Shown here: positions 8,648 to 15,567 of the stretch, in pieces | Numbering within the stretch: position 1 is the first letter of the stretch | Layout: each line of letters opens with the position of its first letter | Assembly: GCA_009777845.1 (NCBI GenBank) | Contig: WRLD01000011.1 | Span: 1-64,000, forward strand | Direction of reading: 5' to 3' | From: Defluviitaleaceae bacterium | Lineage (GTDB): Bacteria > Bacillota > Clostridia > Lachnospirales > WQUN01 | Length of the DNA stretch: 64,000 nt | Notes under the pieces: model-generated | The model's input: the letters and a program-made list of their open reading frames with translations, nothing else | Told to the model about the DNA's origin: nothing | Database searches by the model: none | Made by a program: the position numbers and the translations under genes

Positions 8648-9328
8648 TTGATAGAATTTTCTAAAGTAAGCAAAATCTACGAAAACGGCGCGCGCGGTCT
8701 GTGCGACATGGACTTGTTTATCGACAAGGGCGAGTTTGTTTTTATTGTTGGCACGAGCGGCTCGGGCAAGTCTAGCCTTGTGCGCCTGTTGCTTAAAGAA
8801 ATCGAGCCGTCGGGCGGCGAAATTTACGTGGACGGGCAGGACATCACCGCCATCAAGCGTAGGCATTTGCCGTATTATCGGCGGAAAATGGGCGTTGTGT
8901 TCCAAGACTTTCGCCTGCTAAAGGACAAGACGGTCTTTGAGAATGTGGCGTATGCTATGCAAATAGTGGAGGCCTCAAACCTGGAAATTCGGCGCGCCGT
9001 GCCGCAGGTTTTGGCGTTGGTTGGCTTGCAAAAAAAGGCGAAGGCGTACCCGAACCAGCTTTCGGGCGGCGAGCAGCAGCGTACCGCACTTGCGCGCGCT
9101 ATAGTCAACCGTCCGCCGCTTCTGATTGCGGACGAGCCTACGGGAAACCTTGACCCCGACACCGCATGGGAAATTATGACACTTTTGGAAGATATAAACG
9201 ACAGAGGGACAACCGTGGTAGTCGCCACGCACGCGCATGACATTGTGGACGATATGCAAAAGCGCGTGGTCGCGTTGCGTAACGGCGAGCTAGTAAATGA
9301 TATAGGAGTGCCAGAAGATGAAGCCTAG
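8648..9328 (+). CDS. ftsE: Cell-division ABC ATPase FtsE
   Basis: 226 aa ATPase of the FtsEX complex, which couples ATP use at the membrane to activation of peptidoglycan hydrolases. Walker A is GTSGSGKSS (about 36-44), the Q-loop is VFQDFRLL, the signature LSGGEQQR, Walker [14 protein letters not shown], and the H-loop His is in [10 protein letters not shown]. The QDFRLL stretch and the length are typical of FtsE. The start is TTG at 8648; AAGGAG at 8634-8639 and the conserved IEFSKVSK opening fix it. Overlaps ftsX by 11 bp. Confidence 0.95.
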   Translation: MIEFSKVSKIYENGARGLCDMDLFIDKGEFVFIVGTSGSGKSSLVRLLLKEIEPSGGEIYVDGQDITAIKRRHLPYYRRKMGVVFQDFRLLKDKTVFENVAYAMQIVEASNLEIRRAVPQVLALVGLQKKAKAYPNQLSGGEQQRTALARAIVNRPPLLIADEPTGNLDPDTAWEIMTLLEDINDRGTTVVVATHAHDIVDDMQKRVVALRNGELVNDIGVPEDEA

Positions 9329-10214
9329 GACAATAAAATATTACATTAAAGAGGGATTCCGCTCGGTAATCCACAACCGATTTATGTCAATCGCCAGTAT
9401 TTTTGCGGTTGCTTCCAGTATTCTCATTGTTTCCATTTTTTATATAATCGGCGCGAATATCGAGCATTTTATGAAACAATTAGAATCACAAATGGCTATG
9501 GCTGTTCGTATCAATAGAAATATTTCCGCCGCCGAAAGAGCAGAGCTGGAACGGCAGCTGCTACTGCTGCCGAACGTAGCAAGGGTCACGTTCCAGTCGC
9601 GCGAGGAAGCACTAGAGGGCATGGTAAGCACCATAGGCGAAATCGCGGTAGAGGGCTTGGGCGGCGTAAACAATCCGCTTAGGGACGCGTTTTTTATCGA
9701 GCTTACTAATCTTTCGCACCATGACGAGGTTCTGCGAGCCATAGAAAACCTAGAGCCGTACGGCGCGGAGCAGGTGGACAGCCACGCCAAAATCGCTAGC
9801 GCGCTTTCCTCGTTTTCGCAGATTACGCAGATTATATCCGCCGCGCTTATGCTTATTTTGTCCACGATTGCGATTATAATTATTACAAACACCATAAGAA
9901 TTACCGTAAACGCGCGAAAAACGGAAATAAATATTATGAAATACGTGGGCGCGACAGACTGGTTTATTCGGTGGCCGTTCGTAATCGAGGGCATGATTAT
10001 TGGGCTTTTGGGCGGGCTAGGCCCCGCGCTTATAAGTATGCTTAGCTATGGGCGCGTGGTCGAGTTTATCCAGTCTATTCCACAGCTTTCCTGGTTGGAA
10101 TTTATGCCGCCAGAGCAAATTATGGCGTATGTTTTCCCGCTTTCGTTGCTTTTGGGCGTGGCGATTGGGTTGCTTGGGTCGATTACTTCGGTTAAGAAGC
10201 ATTTGAAAGTGTGA
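9318..10214 (+). CDS. ftsX: Cell-division membrane protein FtsX
   Basis: 298 aa, the usual size. N-terminal cytoplasmic stretch, first membrane helix at about 22-47 ([21 protein letters not shown]), an extracellular domain of about 120 residues, then three membrane helices at about 170-195, 220-245 and 265-290, the FtsX/MacB-type permease topology. With FtsE it forms a transmembrane switch that works outside the cell on a coiled-coil hydrolase; the next gene encodes exactly that type of partner. Ribosome site AGGAGTG lies within ftsE, 8 bases before ATG. Three-gene operon with tight spacing. Confidence 0.95.
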   Translation: MKPRTIKYYIKEGFRSVIHNRFMSIASIFAVASSILIVSIFYIIGANIEHFMKQLESQMAMAVRINRNISAAERAELERQLLLLPNVARVTFQSREEALEGMVSTIGEIAVEGLGGVNNPLRDAFFIELTNLSHHDEVLRAIENLEPYGAEQVDSHAKIASALSSFSQITQIISAALMLILSTIAIIIITNTIRITVNARKTEINIMKYVGATDWFIRWPFVIEGMIIGLLGGLGPALISMLSYGRVVEFIQSIPQLSWLEFMPPEQIMAYVFPLSLLLGVAIGLLGSITSVKKHLKV

Positions 10215-10230
10215 TTAAGGGTGTGTGTTA

Positions 10231-11484
10231 ATGAGAATTAAATCATGGCTCGCAATTTTTGGGGTACTCATTGTTACCCTTTCCTTTGTATACAACGGAA
10301 CGGCAAGCACGCTAGACCAGCTGCGTGAGGCGGAAGGCCGCAACCAGGCGGCAAAAACGCGCGTAAGCGAACAGCAGAACATTCTCGCGGGAACACAGCT
10401 TGCCATATCGGAAATGATGCTAGAAATGCAGGAGCTAGACCAGCAAATTATTGACATAATGGAAACAATCGAGGACATCGAGGGGCATTTGGTTGAAATT
10501 ACCAGCAGGATAGAATCGACTAGCCAAGACCTGGCTTTGGCACAATCGGAACGCGAAAATCAGCTGAACTTGCTTAGTACGCGCGTGCGTGTAATGCACG
10601 AGCAGGGCAATGTCGGGCTGTTTGCGGTACTTTTCCAGGCGGAGGATATTACCGACTTTTTCACTCGCTGGGAATACATACGCACACTGGCGGAGTTCGA
10701 CCAAAAGCTGCTTACAGAATTGGAAGAAACCGAGGCGCGTGTTTCCGCAAATGTGACTACACTCGACCGCTCGTACACGATGATTGTAGACCTACGCACA
10801 GAATACGAGGAATCCAAGGTTGAATTGGAAGAAACGATTGCGGAAAAGGTAGTTTATTTGACACAGCTAGAGGAGGATTCCGCAAAATACGCAGAATATT
10901 TGGAAATACTTGAAGAAGAAGCAAACGCAATCAATATAGAGTTTGGCATAGCGCAACGGCGGCACCGCGAGCATTTGGCAGAGCAGGAGCGTATTCGCCG
11001 CGAGGAGGAGGACCGCCGCCGCGCCGAGGCCGCCGCCGCCGCCGCCGCCGCACGCGCGCAGGAGCTTTCCACGCTTAACAGCTTTTCGACCTTTGCGTGG
11101 CCGTTGGCAGTAAAAGGCACAATCACGAGCCAATTCGGCAACCGCCCCGACCCGTTCACAGGCAGAATGGCAAACCACGAGGGCATAGACATTGCCGCGC
11201 CCGCAGGCACACAAATTTACGCCGCCGAGGCAGGCATTGTCCGTCTGGCGGTATATGGGCCAGGGTACGGCAACTATATCATTATCGACCATGCCGACAA
11301 CTACAGCACGCTATACGCCCACAACTCACGCAACCGCGTATCGCAGGGCGACAGGGTAACGCGCGGCCAGCATATCGGCGATGTCGGCACGACTGGGCGT
11401 TCTACTGGCAATCACTTGCATTTTGAGGTTCGGCGGGGTGGTGTCTTGCAGAATCCTATGGGGTTCTTTGGTGGGGGGGCATAG
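10231..11484 (+). CDS. Coiled-coil M23 peptidoglycan hydrolase (EnvC/PcsB-like FtsEX partner)
   Basis: 417 aa. Signal peptide (MRIKSWLAIFGVLIVTLSF...), a long coiled coil (about 27-270, Gln/Glu/Leu-rich, ending in an RREEEDRRRAE-Ala8 stretch), then an LytM/M23 domain (about 295-410). Zinc ligands are visible in NHEGIDIAAPAG (His and Asp) and HLHFEVRRGG (second His of HxH). The layout matches FtsX-gated hydrolases or activators of the EnvC/PcsB group. All key zinc residues are present, so it may be an active endopeptidase. I take ATG 10231 over GTG 10225, because AAGGGTG is 8 bases before the ATG and too close to the GTG. Likely secreted and acting at the septum or sidewall. Confidence 0.9.
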   Translation: MRIKSWLAIFGVLIVTLSFVYNGTASTLDQLREAEGRNQAAKTRVSEQQNILAGTQLAISEMMLEMQELDQQIIDIMETIEDIEGHLVEITSRIESTSQDLALAQSERENQLNLLSTRVRVMHEQGNVGLFAVLFQAEDITDFFTRWEYIRTLAEFDQKLLTELEETEARVSANVTTLDRSYTMIVDLRTEYEESKVELEETIAEKVVYLTQLEEDSAKYAEYLEILEEEANAINIEFGIAQRRHREHLAEQERIRREEEDRRRAEAAAAAAAARAQELSTLNSFSTFAWPLAVKGTITSQFGNRPDPFTGRMANHEGIDIAAPAGTQIYAAEAGIVRLAVYGPGYGNYIIIDHADNYSTLYAHNSRNRVSQGDRVTRGQHIGDVGTTGRSTGNHLHFEVRRGGVLQNPMGFFGGGA

Positions 11485-11501
11485 GGGGCATAGCCCCTTT
11501 T
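11485..11501 (+). terminator. Short terminator after the ftsEX operon
   Basis: GGGGC-ATA-GCCCC followed by TTTT directly behind the stop codon. The stem is only 5 bp, so termination may be partial. Confidence 0.45.
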
Positions 11502-11567
11502 CACCGTCATTCTTGTGGTGGGAATATCGTCACGAGCCTTTACTGTGTGGATAGTGTTTAAGGGCAT

Positions 11568-11610
11568 TGAACGCGGATTTACGCGGATTTACGCGGATTT
11601 CGCGGATTCT
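11568..11610. repeat. REP-B tract
   Basis: Three or four direct units of GCGGATTTAC type in a row. Same family as 6289-6380 and the other REP-B tracts, here without the inverted arm. Confidence 0.7.
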
Positions 11611-11629
11611 ATTTGCGTAAAAAGAAAAT

Positions 11630-11658
11630 TTGAATTTTTAGGAAAACTATGTTAGAAT
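11630..11658 (+). promoter_or_regulatory. Near-consensus sigma-A promoter of the candidate structured RNA
   Basis: TTGAAT (11630-11635), a 17-base spacer with an extended TGt, and TAGAAT (11653-11658). No ribosome site or sense ORF of 60 or more codons follows for 600 bases, so the transcript is expected to be non-coding. Confidence 0.65.
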
Positions 11659-11664
11659 ATATTA

Positions 11665-12175
11665 GCAATAAAATAGCGTAGCGACCGAGCGGTGTTTGCA
11701 CCACCACTCGGCGAGTGTAGGGATTTCTACGCATCACCTAACACACACAGGCTTTCGCCCGCCACTACGTAGGCATAGTTTAGCATTGTTTTACCACTAT
11801 TACAAGATTCTGCCTTTGGCGTTTTTGGAATAGTGCGGTGCTATTTGTGTTATTTACGTTACAGCCCACGGCAAGGCGTGTTTGATTTCCTTTCGACTTC
11901 CAAGGTGTGTAGGTGGTGGCAATGCTTTTGCCGTCCTTGCACACCTTTTTGTATCACCAAAGTACCACGCCCAAGCACAGGAGTACCCCCTAGCGGAAAT
12001 AAATGACCGCTAGGGGGTGTGCGAGGGCGACTATAGAAAGTCAATCGAAGATTGACTTTCTGCAATATGCTTTGCATATTGCTACCCACCTCCCTCCGCG
12101 TTGCTTCGGTCGGTATGTGGGCGTTCGTGCAACTTAAAATTTGCAAGCGCGCTTGCAAATTTAAGTTGACTCACT
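11665..12175 (+). ncRNA. Candidate large structured non-coding RNA, about 0.35-0.5 kb
   Basis: Helices seen by eye: GCGTAG/CTACGC (11676-81/11727-32) enclosing CCGAG...CTCGG; TAACACA/TGTGTTA (11739-45/11846-52) enclosing AGCA...ACC...CACTATT against AATAGTG...GGT...TGCT; GGCGTG/CACGCC around an AAGGTGTG/CACACCTT hairpin with an inner GGCAA/TTGCC; ACCCCCTAGCGG/CCGCTAGGGGGT (12 bp, 11985-12019); GAAAGTCAATC/GATTGACTTTC (12036-12060); GCAATATGC/GCATATTGC; CCCAC/GTGGG; and a long CTTAA(A)ATTTGCAAGC palindrome (12132-12165). It has its own promoter and the plus strand carries no plausible CDS. It is not tmRNA, RNase P, SRP or 6S RNA by their conserved cores. The 3' end is not clear; the last hairpins may be separate elements. 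Confidence 0.5.
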
Positions 12176-12262
12176 ATAGCTCCAAATCATAAATCTAATA
12201 ATACCGTAAATCCACGCACGAAAAATCGCCAAAGGCGATTAAAAAAAAGAGGAGGGAACACA

Positions 12263-13627
12263 ATGAGTAAACTTAGGAGCAAAACCACAAGAAACAGCAC
12301 AAGGAAAAGTGCAAAGAAGCGCACAACAAAACGCACAACAAAACGCACAGCAAAAAGCACAACAACAAGCCGAACAAAACGCAAAACAAAGCTAACAACA
12401 AAGCTAATCAACTTTATCAAGGCGGACAAGGTGACAACTTGCTTAATTGCGGTGGTCTTGTTCTTGTTTATAGCCCCCTATGTCTTTCCTGCCGACACGG
12501 AAGGCGACATGGCAGTCGCAGTAGTAACACTAGAAGAACGTGTCGAATACGCACTAGACCGTTACCACGAAACTATTGAAGCCGAAAGCGGAGCAGGTAT
12601 TAGCCCGAGCAATTGGTGGGCCAAACCACAAATCCGCAAGGATTTACATGATTCGATAGAAGCGGCGCAGGCGTTGCTGGACAGATATTACAATCCGCCA
12701 ACGCATAACCTCACCATAGGTCGAATAGCGGGCATTACGAGCAATGGCACAGTCACTGTAAACGGCTCTGTTCTTGCCCCTAATGTGCCTATGGCTATTG
12801 AAGCAGGAGCGAGTGTACAGATTATCGCCGCGCCAAATAGCGGACATCGCTTCGTGAGGTGGACTGTCGTCAGCGGCGGTCTTGAAATTCCGTCGCCTAC
12901 AATTTCCAACAGAACCTTTGTCATGCCCGACAATGACGTGGAAATAACGGCGGAATTTGCAGTGCAAACATACTATGTCACTGTATCCACCTCGGGTACA
13001 GGGTACGGCACAGCTACAGCAAACCCAACAAGCGCAACAGCAGGGACAACCATATCACTTAACGCTTCCCCAAACGCCACCACACGCTTTGTAAGGTGGG
13101 AAGTGCTAAACGGCAACGTAACTATCAGCAACCCCACAGGGCGAATTACTAGCTTTGTTATGCCGAGTAGAGATGTAATGGTTAGGGCTGTATTTGAGCA
13201 TGTACAACAGCGGAAAACAGGCTCTAGGGTAGTCAATTTTACAGGCTCAATGGGAATGAACCTTGCGGCGAGGGCTACAGGCTGGTCGAATATATTGTCG
13301 TTTAACGTAACCAACGTACGTTCAGATGCAAAGGTTACAAGTATTTCTGTAGACCCGGGGCGTTCAACATCTGCAAATCCTCCTGCGGGTACTATTGTGC
13401 CAGACTTCCTACGTGTAACGAGCTCGTCACTGCCCGATAGACAATTAGATATGGAATGGCGTGGCGTGGTAAACACCATATTAAACAATTCGTCCTTTTT
13501 CACAGGCGGAGATGTAAATGCCCTATGGACAGTTAGGTGGTATGGGACAAATACGTCATCCCTCAACTCGGGTACTAGGAGCTTTAACAATGTAAGCCTT
13601 ACAATCAATTATGAATACTTTGAGTAG
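12263..13627 (+). CDS. Basic-tailed single-pass surface protein with InlB-type repeat domains
   Basis: 454 aa. The first about 50 residues are Lys/Arg/Thr-rich repeats (KKRTTKRTTKRTAKSTTT), a histone-H1-like cytoplasmic tail. One membrane helix follows at about 58-75 (TTCLIAVVLFLFIAPYVF). Outside are a short helical domain, two Flg_new_2/InlB B-repeat-like modules (about 148-232 and 235-312; each has T-x-x-S/A-x-N-A, RFVRW and a closing FVMP-x-x-D-V-x-x-x-A-x-F), and a C-terminal beta-rich domain of about 140 residues with no family I know. Ribosome site GAGGAGGG. Probably a surface adhesin or structural protein with a nucleic-acid- or wall-binding tail; role unknown. Between it and the candidate RNA are about 85 bases with a short hairpin. 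Confidence 0.65.
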   Translation: MSKLRSKTTRNSTRKSAKKRTTKRTTKRTAKSTTTSRTKRKTKLTTKLINFIKADKVTTCLIAVVLFLFIAPYVFPADTEGDMAVAVVTLEERVEYALDRYHETIEAESGAGISPSNWWAKPQIRKDLHDSIEAAQALLDRYYNPPTHNLTIGRIAGITSNGTVTVNGSVLAPNVPMAIEAGASVQIIAAPNSGHRFVRWTVVSGGLEIPSPTISNRTFVMPDNDVEITAEFAVQTYYVTVSTSGTGYGTATANPTSATAGTTISLNASPNATTRFVRWEVLNGNVTISNPTGRITSFVMPSRDVMVRAVFEHVQQRKTGSRVVNFTGSMGMNLAARATGWSNILSFNVTNVRSDAKVTSISVDPGRSTSANPPAGTIVPDFLRVTSSSLPDRQLDMEWRGVVNTILNNSSFFTGGDVNALWTVRWYGTNTSSLNSGTRSFNNVSLTINYEYFE

Positions 13628-13707
13628 GCTACATTTAGGTTAATAAAAGGCAACGCCATGCCGATAAACAATATAAGTAGAAAATTTCCCTAGACGGAGT
13701 GATTTTT

Positions 13708-14472
13708 ATGGTTGTAAATAAGACAGCAATGTCTGTTGACTTGAGCCAATTTGTTAATCGTACACGGTATAACGTAAAATTGCCTAGCTTTATGCTATCG
13801 AAAAGCGAACCCCTAATGAGCGACGAGGAGTATAAAGAAAAGGCTATAGAAATGGCAAGGCAACATGCACGAGAGGGACGGACTTACAGCCATGATAGGG
13901 ACAGTGATTTTAATGTTTTACGCAATAGCTATACGTCCGTTGTTTCGCCAGACCGTCAAGGGATAATAAACAAGGCTATGCCTAAGGTTATGAGCGATTT
14001 AAAGAAGAAAGCGGCAGAATCCGACATGTTTCAAAGGTTTATGGAGATTCTCTTTAAACTTGAAACAAACCGTACCCCACATATGGGGGCGGAGCAAGTC
14101 TTGGAAATGCCGCACATGCCCGAAAGCATGGGGCAAGCGCTCCATATAGCAGAATTTAAAGATGAGTTTGGCAACAGAATTGCAACACTCGCAACAGACG
14201 GGTGGGCAATGATTCCAACTGATGCCGAAATCGCAAGAGGTAAGGAGTTACAGATAATATATAATGATGCGTGGCGTGCCGCAAAATCCGAGTATGCGTT
14301 GGAACGAAGCCTTGAAGCCGATTCTAGCGGTGGTTTAAGTTGGCTAATGCCAAATAAGCCCATGCCTAACATCACAAAAACGGACATATCCACCATACAG
14401 CCACAGCAAGGGCAGACCACTAAAACCGTAGCCAACCTCTACGAAGCAAACCTGCACGAAGCAAAGCAATAA
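13708..14472 (+). CDS. Unknown 254-aa protein, tandem copy A
   Basis: Cytoplasmic-looking protein with no signal peptide. It opens MVVNKTAMSVDLSQFVNRTRYNVKLP, then a helical charged region (SDEEYKEKAIEMARQHAREGR), a NRTPHMGAEQVLEMPHMPESMGQAL stretch, a short beta segment (EFGNRIATLATDGWAMIPTDAE), a C-terminal helix and a Gln/Thr-rich tail. I do not recognise the family. ATG 13708 is used because GGAG lies 8 bases before it; the GTG 9 bases earlier overlaps the ribosome site. The neighbouring copy B is an 808-bp tandem duplicate. Conserved positions between the two (whole N-terminal 50 residues, the PDRQGIINKAMPKVM block, the tail) mark what is under constraint. Confidence 0.6.
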   Translation: MVVNKTAMSVDLSQFVNRTRYNVKLPSFMLSKSEPLMSDEEYKEKAIEMARQHAREGRTYSHDRDSDFNVLRNSYTSVVSPDRQGIINKAMPKVMSDLKKKAAESDMFQRFMEILFKLETNRTPHMGAEQVLEMPHMPESMGQALHIAEFKDEFGNRIATLATDGWAMIPTDAEIARGKELQIIYNDAWRAAKSEYALERSLEADSSGGLSWLMPNKPMPNITKTDISTIQPQQGQTTKTVANLYEANLHEAKQ

Positions 14473-14515
14473 AGCACAAGATAAGCAGAGGATTTCCCTA
14501 GACGGAGTGATTTTT

Positions 14516-15280
14516 ATGGTCGTAAATAAGGCTGGAATGTCTGTTGACTTGAGCCAATTTGTTAATCGTACACGCTATAACGTAAAATTGCCTAGCTTTA
14601 TGCTATCGAAAAGCGAACCCCTAATGAGCGACGAGGAGTATAAAGAAAAGGCTATAGAAATGGCAAGGCAACATGCACGCGAGGGACGGATTTACAGCCC
14701 AGATATAGACAGTGACTTTAACACACTACGCAGTAGTTATATATCTGTTGCCTCGCCAGACCGTCAAGGGATAATAAACAAGGCTATGCCTAAGGTTATG
14801 AGCGATTTAAAAAAGAAAGCGGAAGAATCCGACATGTTTCAAAGGTTTATGGAGATTCTCTTTAAACTTGAAACAAACCGTACCCCACATATGGGGGCGG
14901 AGCAAGTCTTGGAAATGCCGCACACGCCCGAAAATATGGGGCAGGCACTCCATATAGCAGACTTTAAAGACGGTCAAGGTAATGTTATTGCACAACTAAC
15001 AACAAATGGGTGGATAGCGTTCCCGACTGATGCCGAAACCGCAAGAAGAAAAGAGTTACAGGCAATATATAATGATGCGTGGCGTGCCGCAAAATCCGAG
15101 TATGCGTTGGAGCGAAGCCTTGAAGCCGATTTTAGCGGTGGTTTAAGTTGGCTAATGCCAAATAAGCCCATGCCTAACATCACAAAAACGGACATATCTG
15201 CTATACAGCCACAGCAAGGGCAATCTACTAAAACCATAGCCAACCTTTACGAAGCAAATCTGCACGAAGCAAATCAATAA
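14516..15280 (+). CDS. Unknown 254-aa protein, tandem copy B
   Basis: Same length as copy A and about 85-90% identical by eye, including the 5' leader with the same ribosome site. Differences cluster in the middle: NTLRSSYISVASP for NVLRNSYTSVVSP, and DGQGNVIAQLTTNGWIAFPTDAETARRKEL for the matching part of copy A. All other blocks are kept and the frame is intact, so both copies seem to be expressed proteins. Role unknown. Confidence 0.6.
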   Translation: MVVNKAGMSVDLSQFVNRTRYNVKLPSFMLSKSEPLMSDEEYKEKAIEMARQHAREGRIYSPDIDSDFNTLRSSYISVASPDRQGIINKAMPKVMSDLKKKAEESDMFQRFMEILFKLETNRTPHMGAEQVLEMPHTPENMGQALHIADFKDGQGNVIAQLTTNGWIAFPTDAETARRKELQAIYNDAWRAAKSEYALERSLEADFSGGLSWLMPNKPMPNITKTDISAIQPQQGQSTKTIANLYEANLHEANQ

Positions 15281-15307
15281 CTAGGGGGCTGTAATTCCCC
15301 CAAAAAA

Positions 15308-15361
15308 TATGCTATAATACAAGAAGCTGTTACCATAGTTGCTACTATGGTAACAGCTTCT
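15308..15361 (+). promoter_or_regulatory. Extended -10 promoter and leader hairpin before the mnmG unit
   Basis: TGCTATAAT (-10 at 15313-15318) followed by the 40-nt stem-loop AGAAGCTGTTACCATAGT...ACTATGGTAACAGCTTCT (15322-15361). The stem is fully paired over 18 bp. Same promoter-hairpin arrangement as before proS. Confidence 0.6.
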
Positions 15362-15381
15362 CTTAGAAAGAGGGTGTTTTT

Positions 15382-15567
15382 ATGCGTAATGTAGAGCAAG
15401 CTATCCGTGAAATCAACGGAACAATGACTATTGAAAATATGCCGTTGACCGATGGCGATAAAAAACGTCTGCGCGATGTGTTAAGCGGACGTGTAAGCAT
15501 TGATATAGTTATTAAACAACTCACGGATAAGCATAGGAATCCGATACACCCCACAGCCAAGCTATGA
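15382..15567 (+). CDS. Small VbhA-like antitoxin-type protein, orphan
   Basis: 61 aa. The pattern NGTMTIENMPLTDGDKKRLRDVLSGRVSIDIVIKQL resembles the VbhA antitoxin domain, which inhibits Fic-type AMP-transferase toxins: a short helix with the (S/T)xxxE-like segment, then L-x-x-x-L-x-G-x-x-S-x-x-x-x-I. The inhibitory Ser/Glu motif is not clean and no Fic protein is present nearby, so the role is uncertain. Ribosome site AGAGGGTG. Its stop overlaps the mnmG start (ATGA), so it acts as the translational leader of mnmG. Confidence 0.55.
   Translation: MRNVEQAIREINGTMTIENMPLTDGDKKRLRDVLSGRVSIDIVIKQLTDKHRNPIHPTAKL

Noticed and set aside
11859-12158. 99-codon minus-strand ORF in the candidate RNA region
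   Set aside because: No ribosome site, no domain, and it crosses several strong hairpins; likely an accident of G+C-rich structured DNA.
12226-12256. Rho-independent terminator of the candidate RNA at the AATCGCC/GGCGATT hairpin
   Set aside because: On the plus strand it is followed by A's, not T's; it would only work on the minus strand, where no gene ends.
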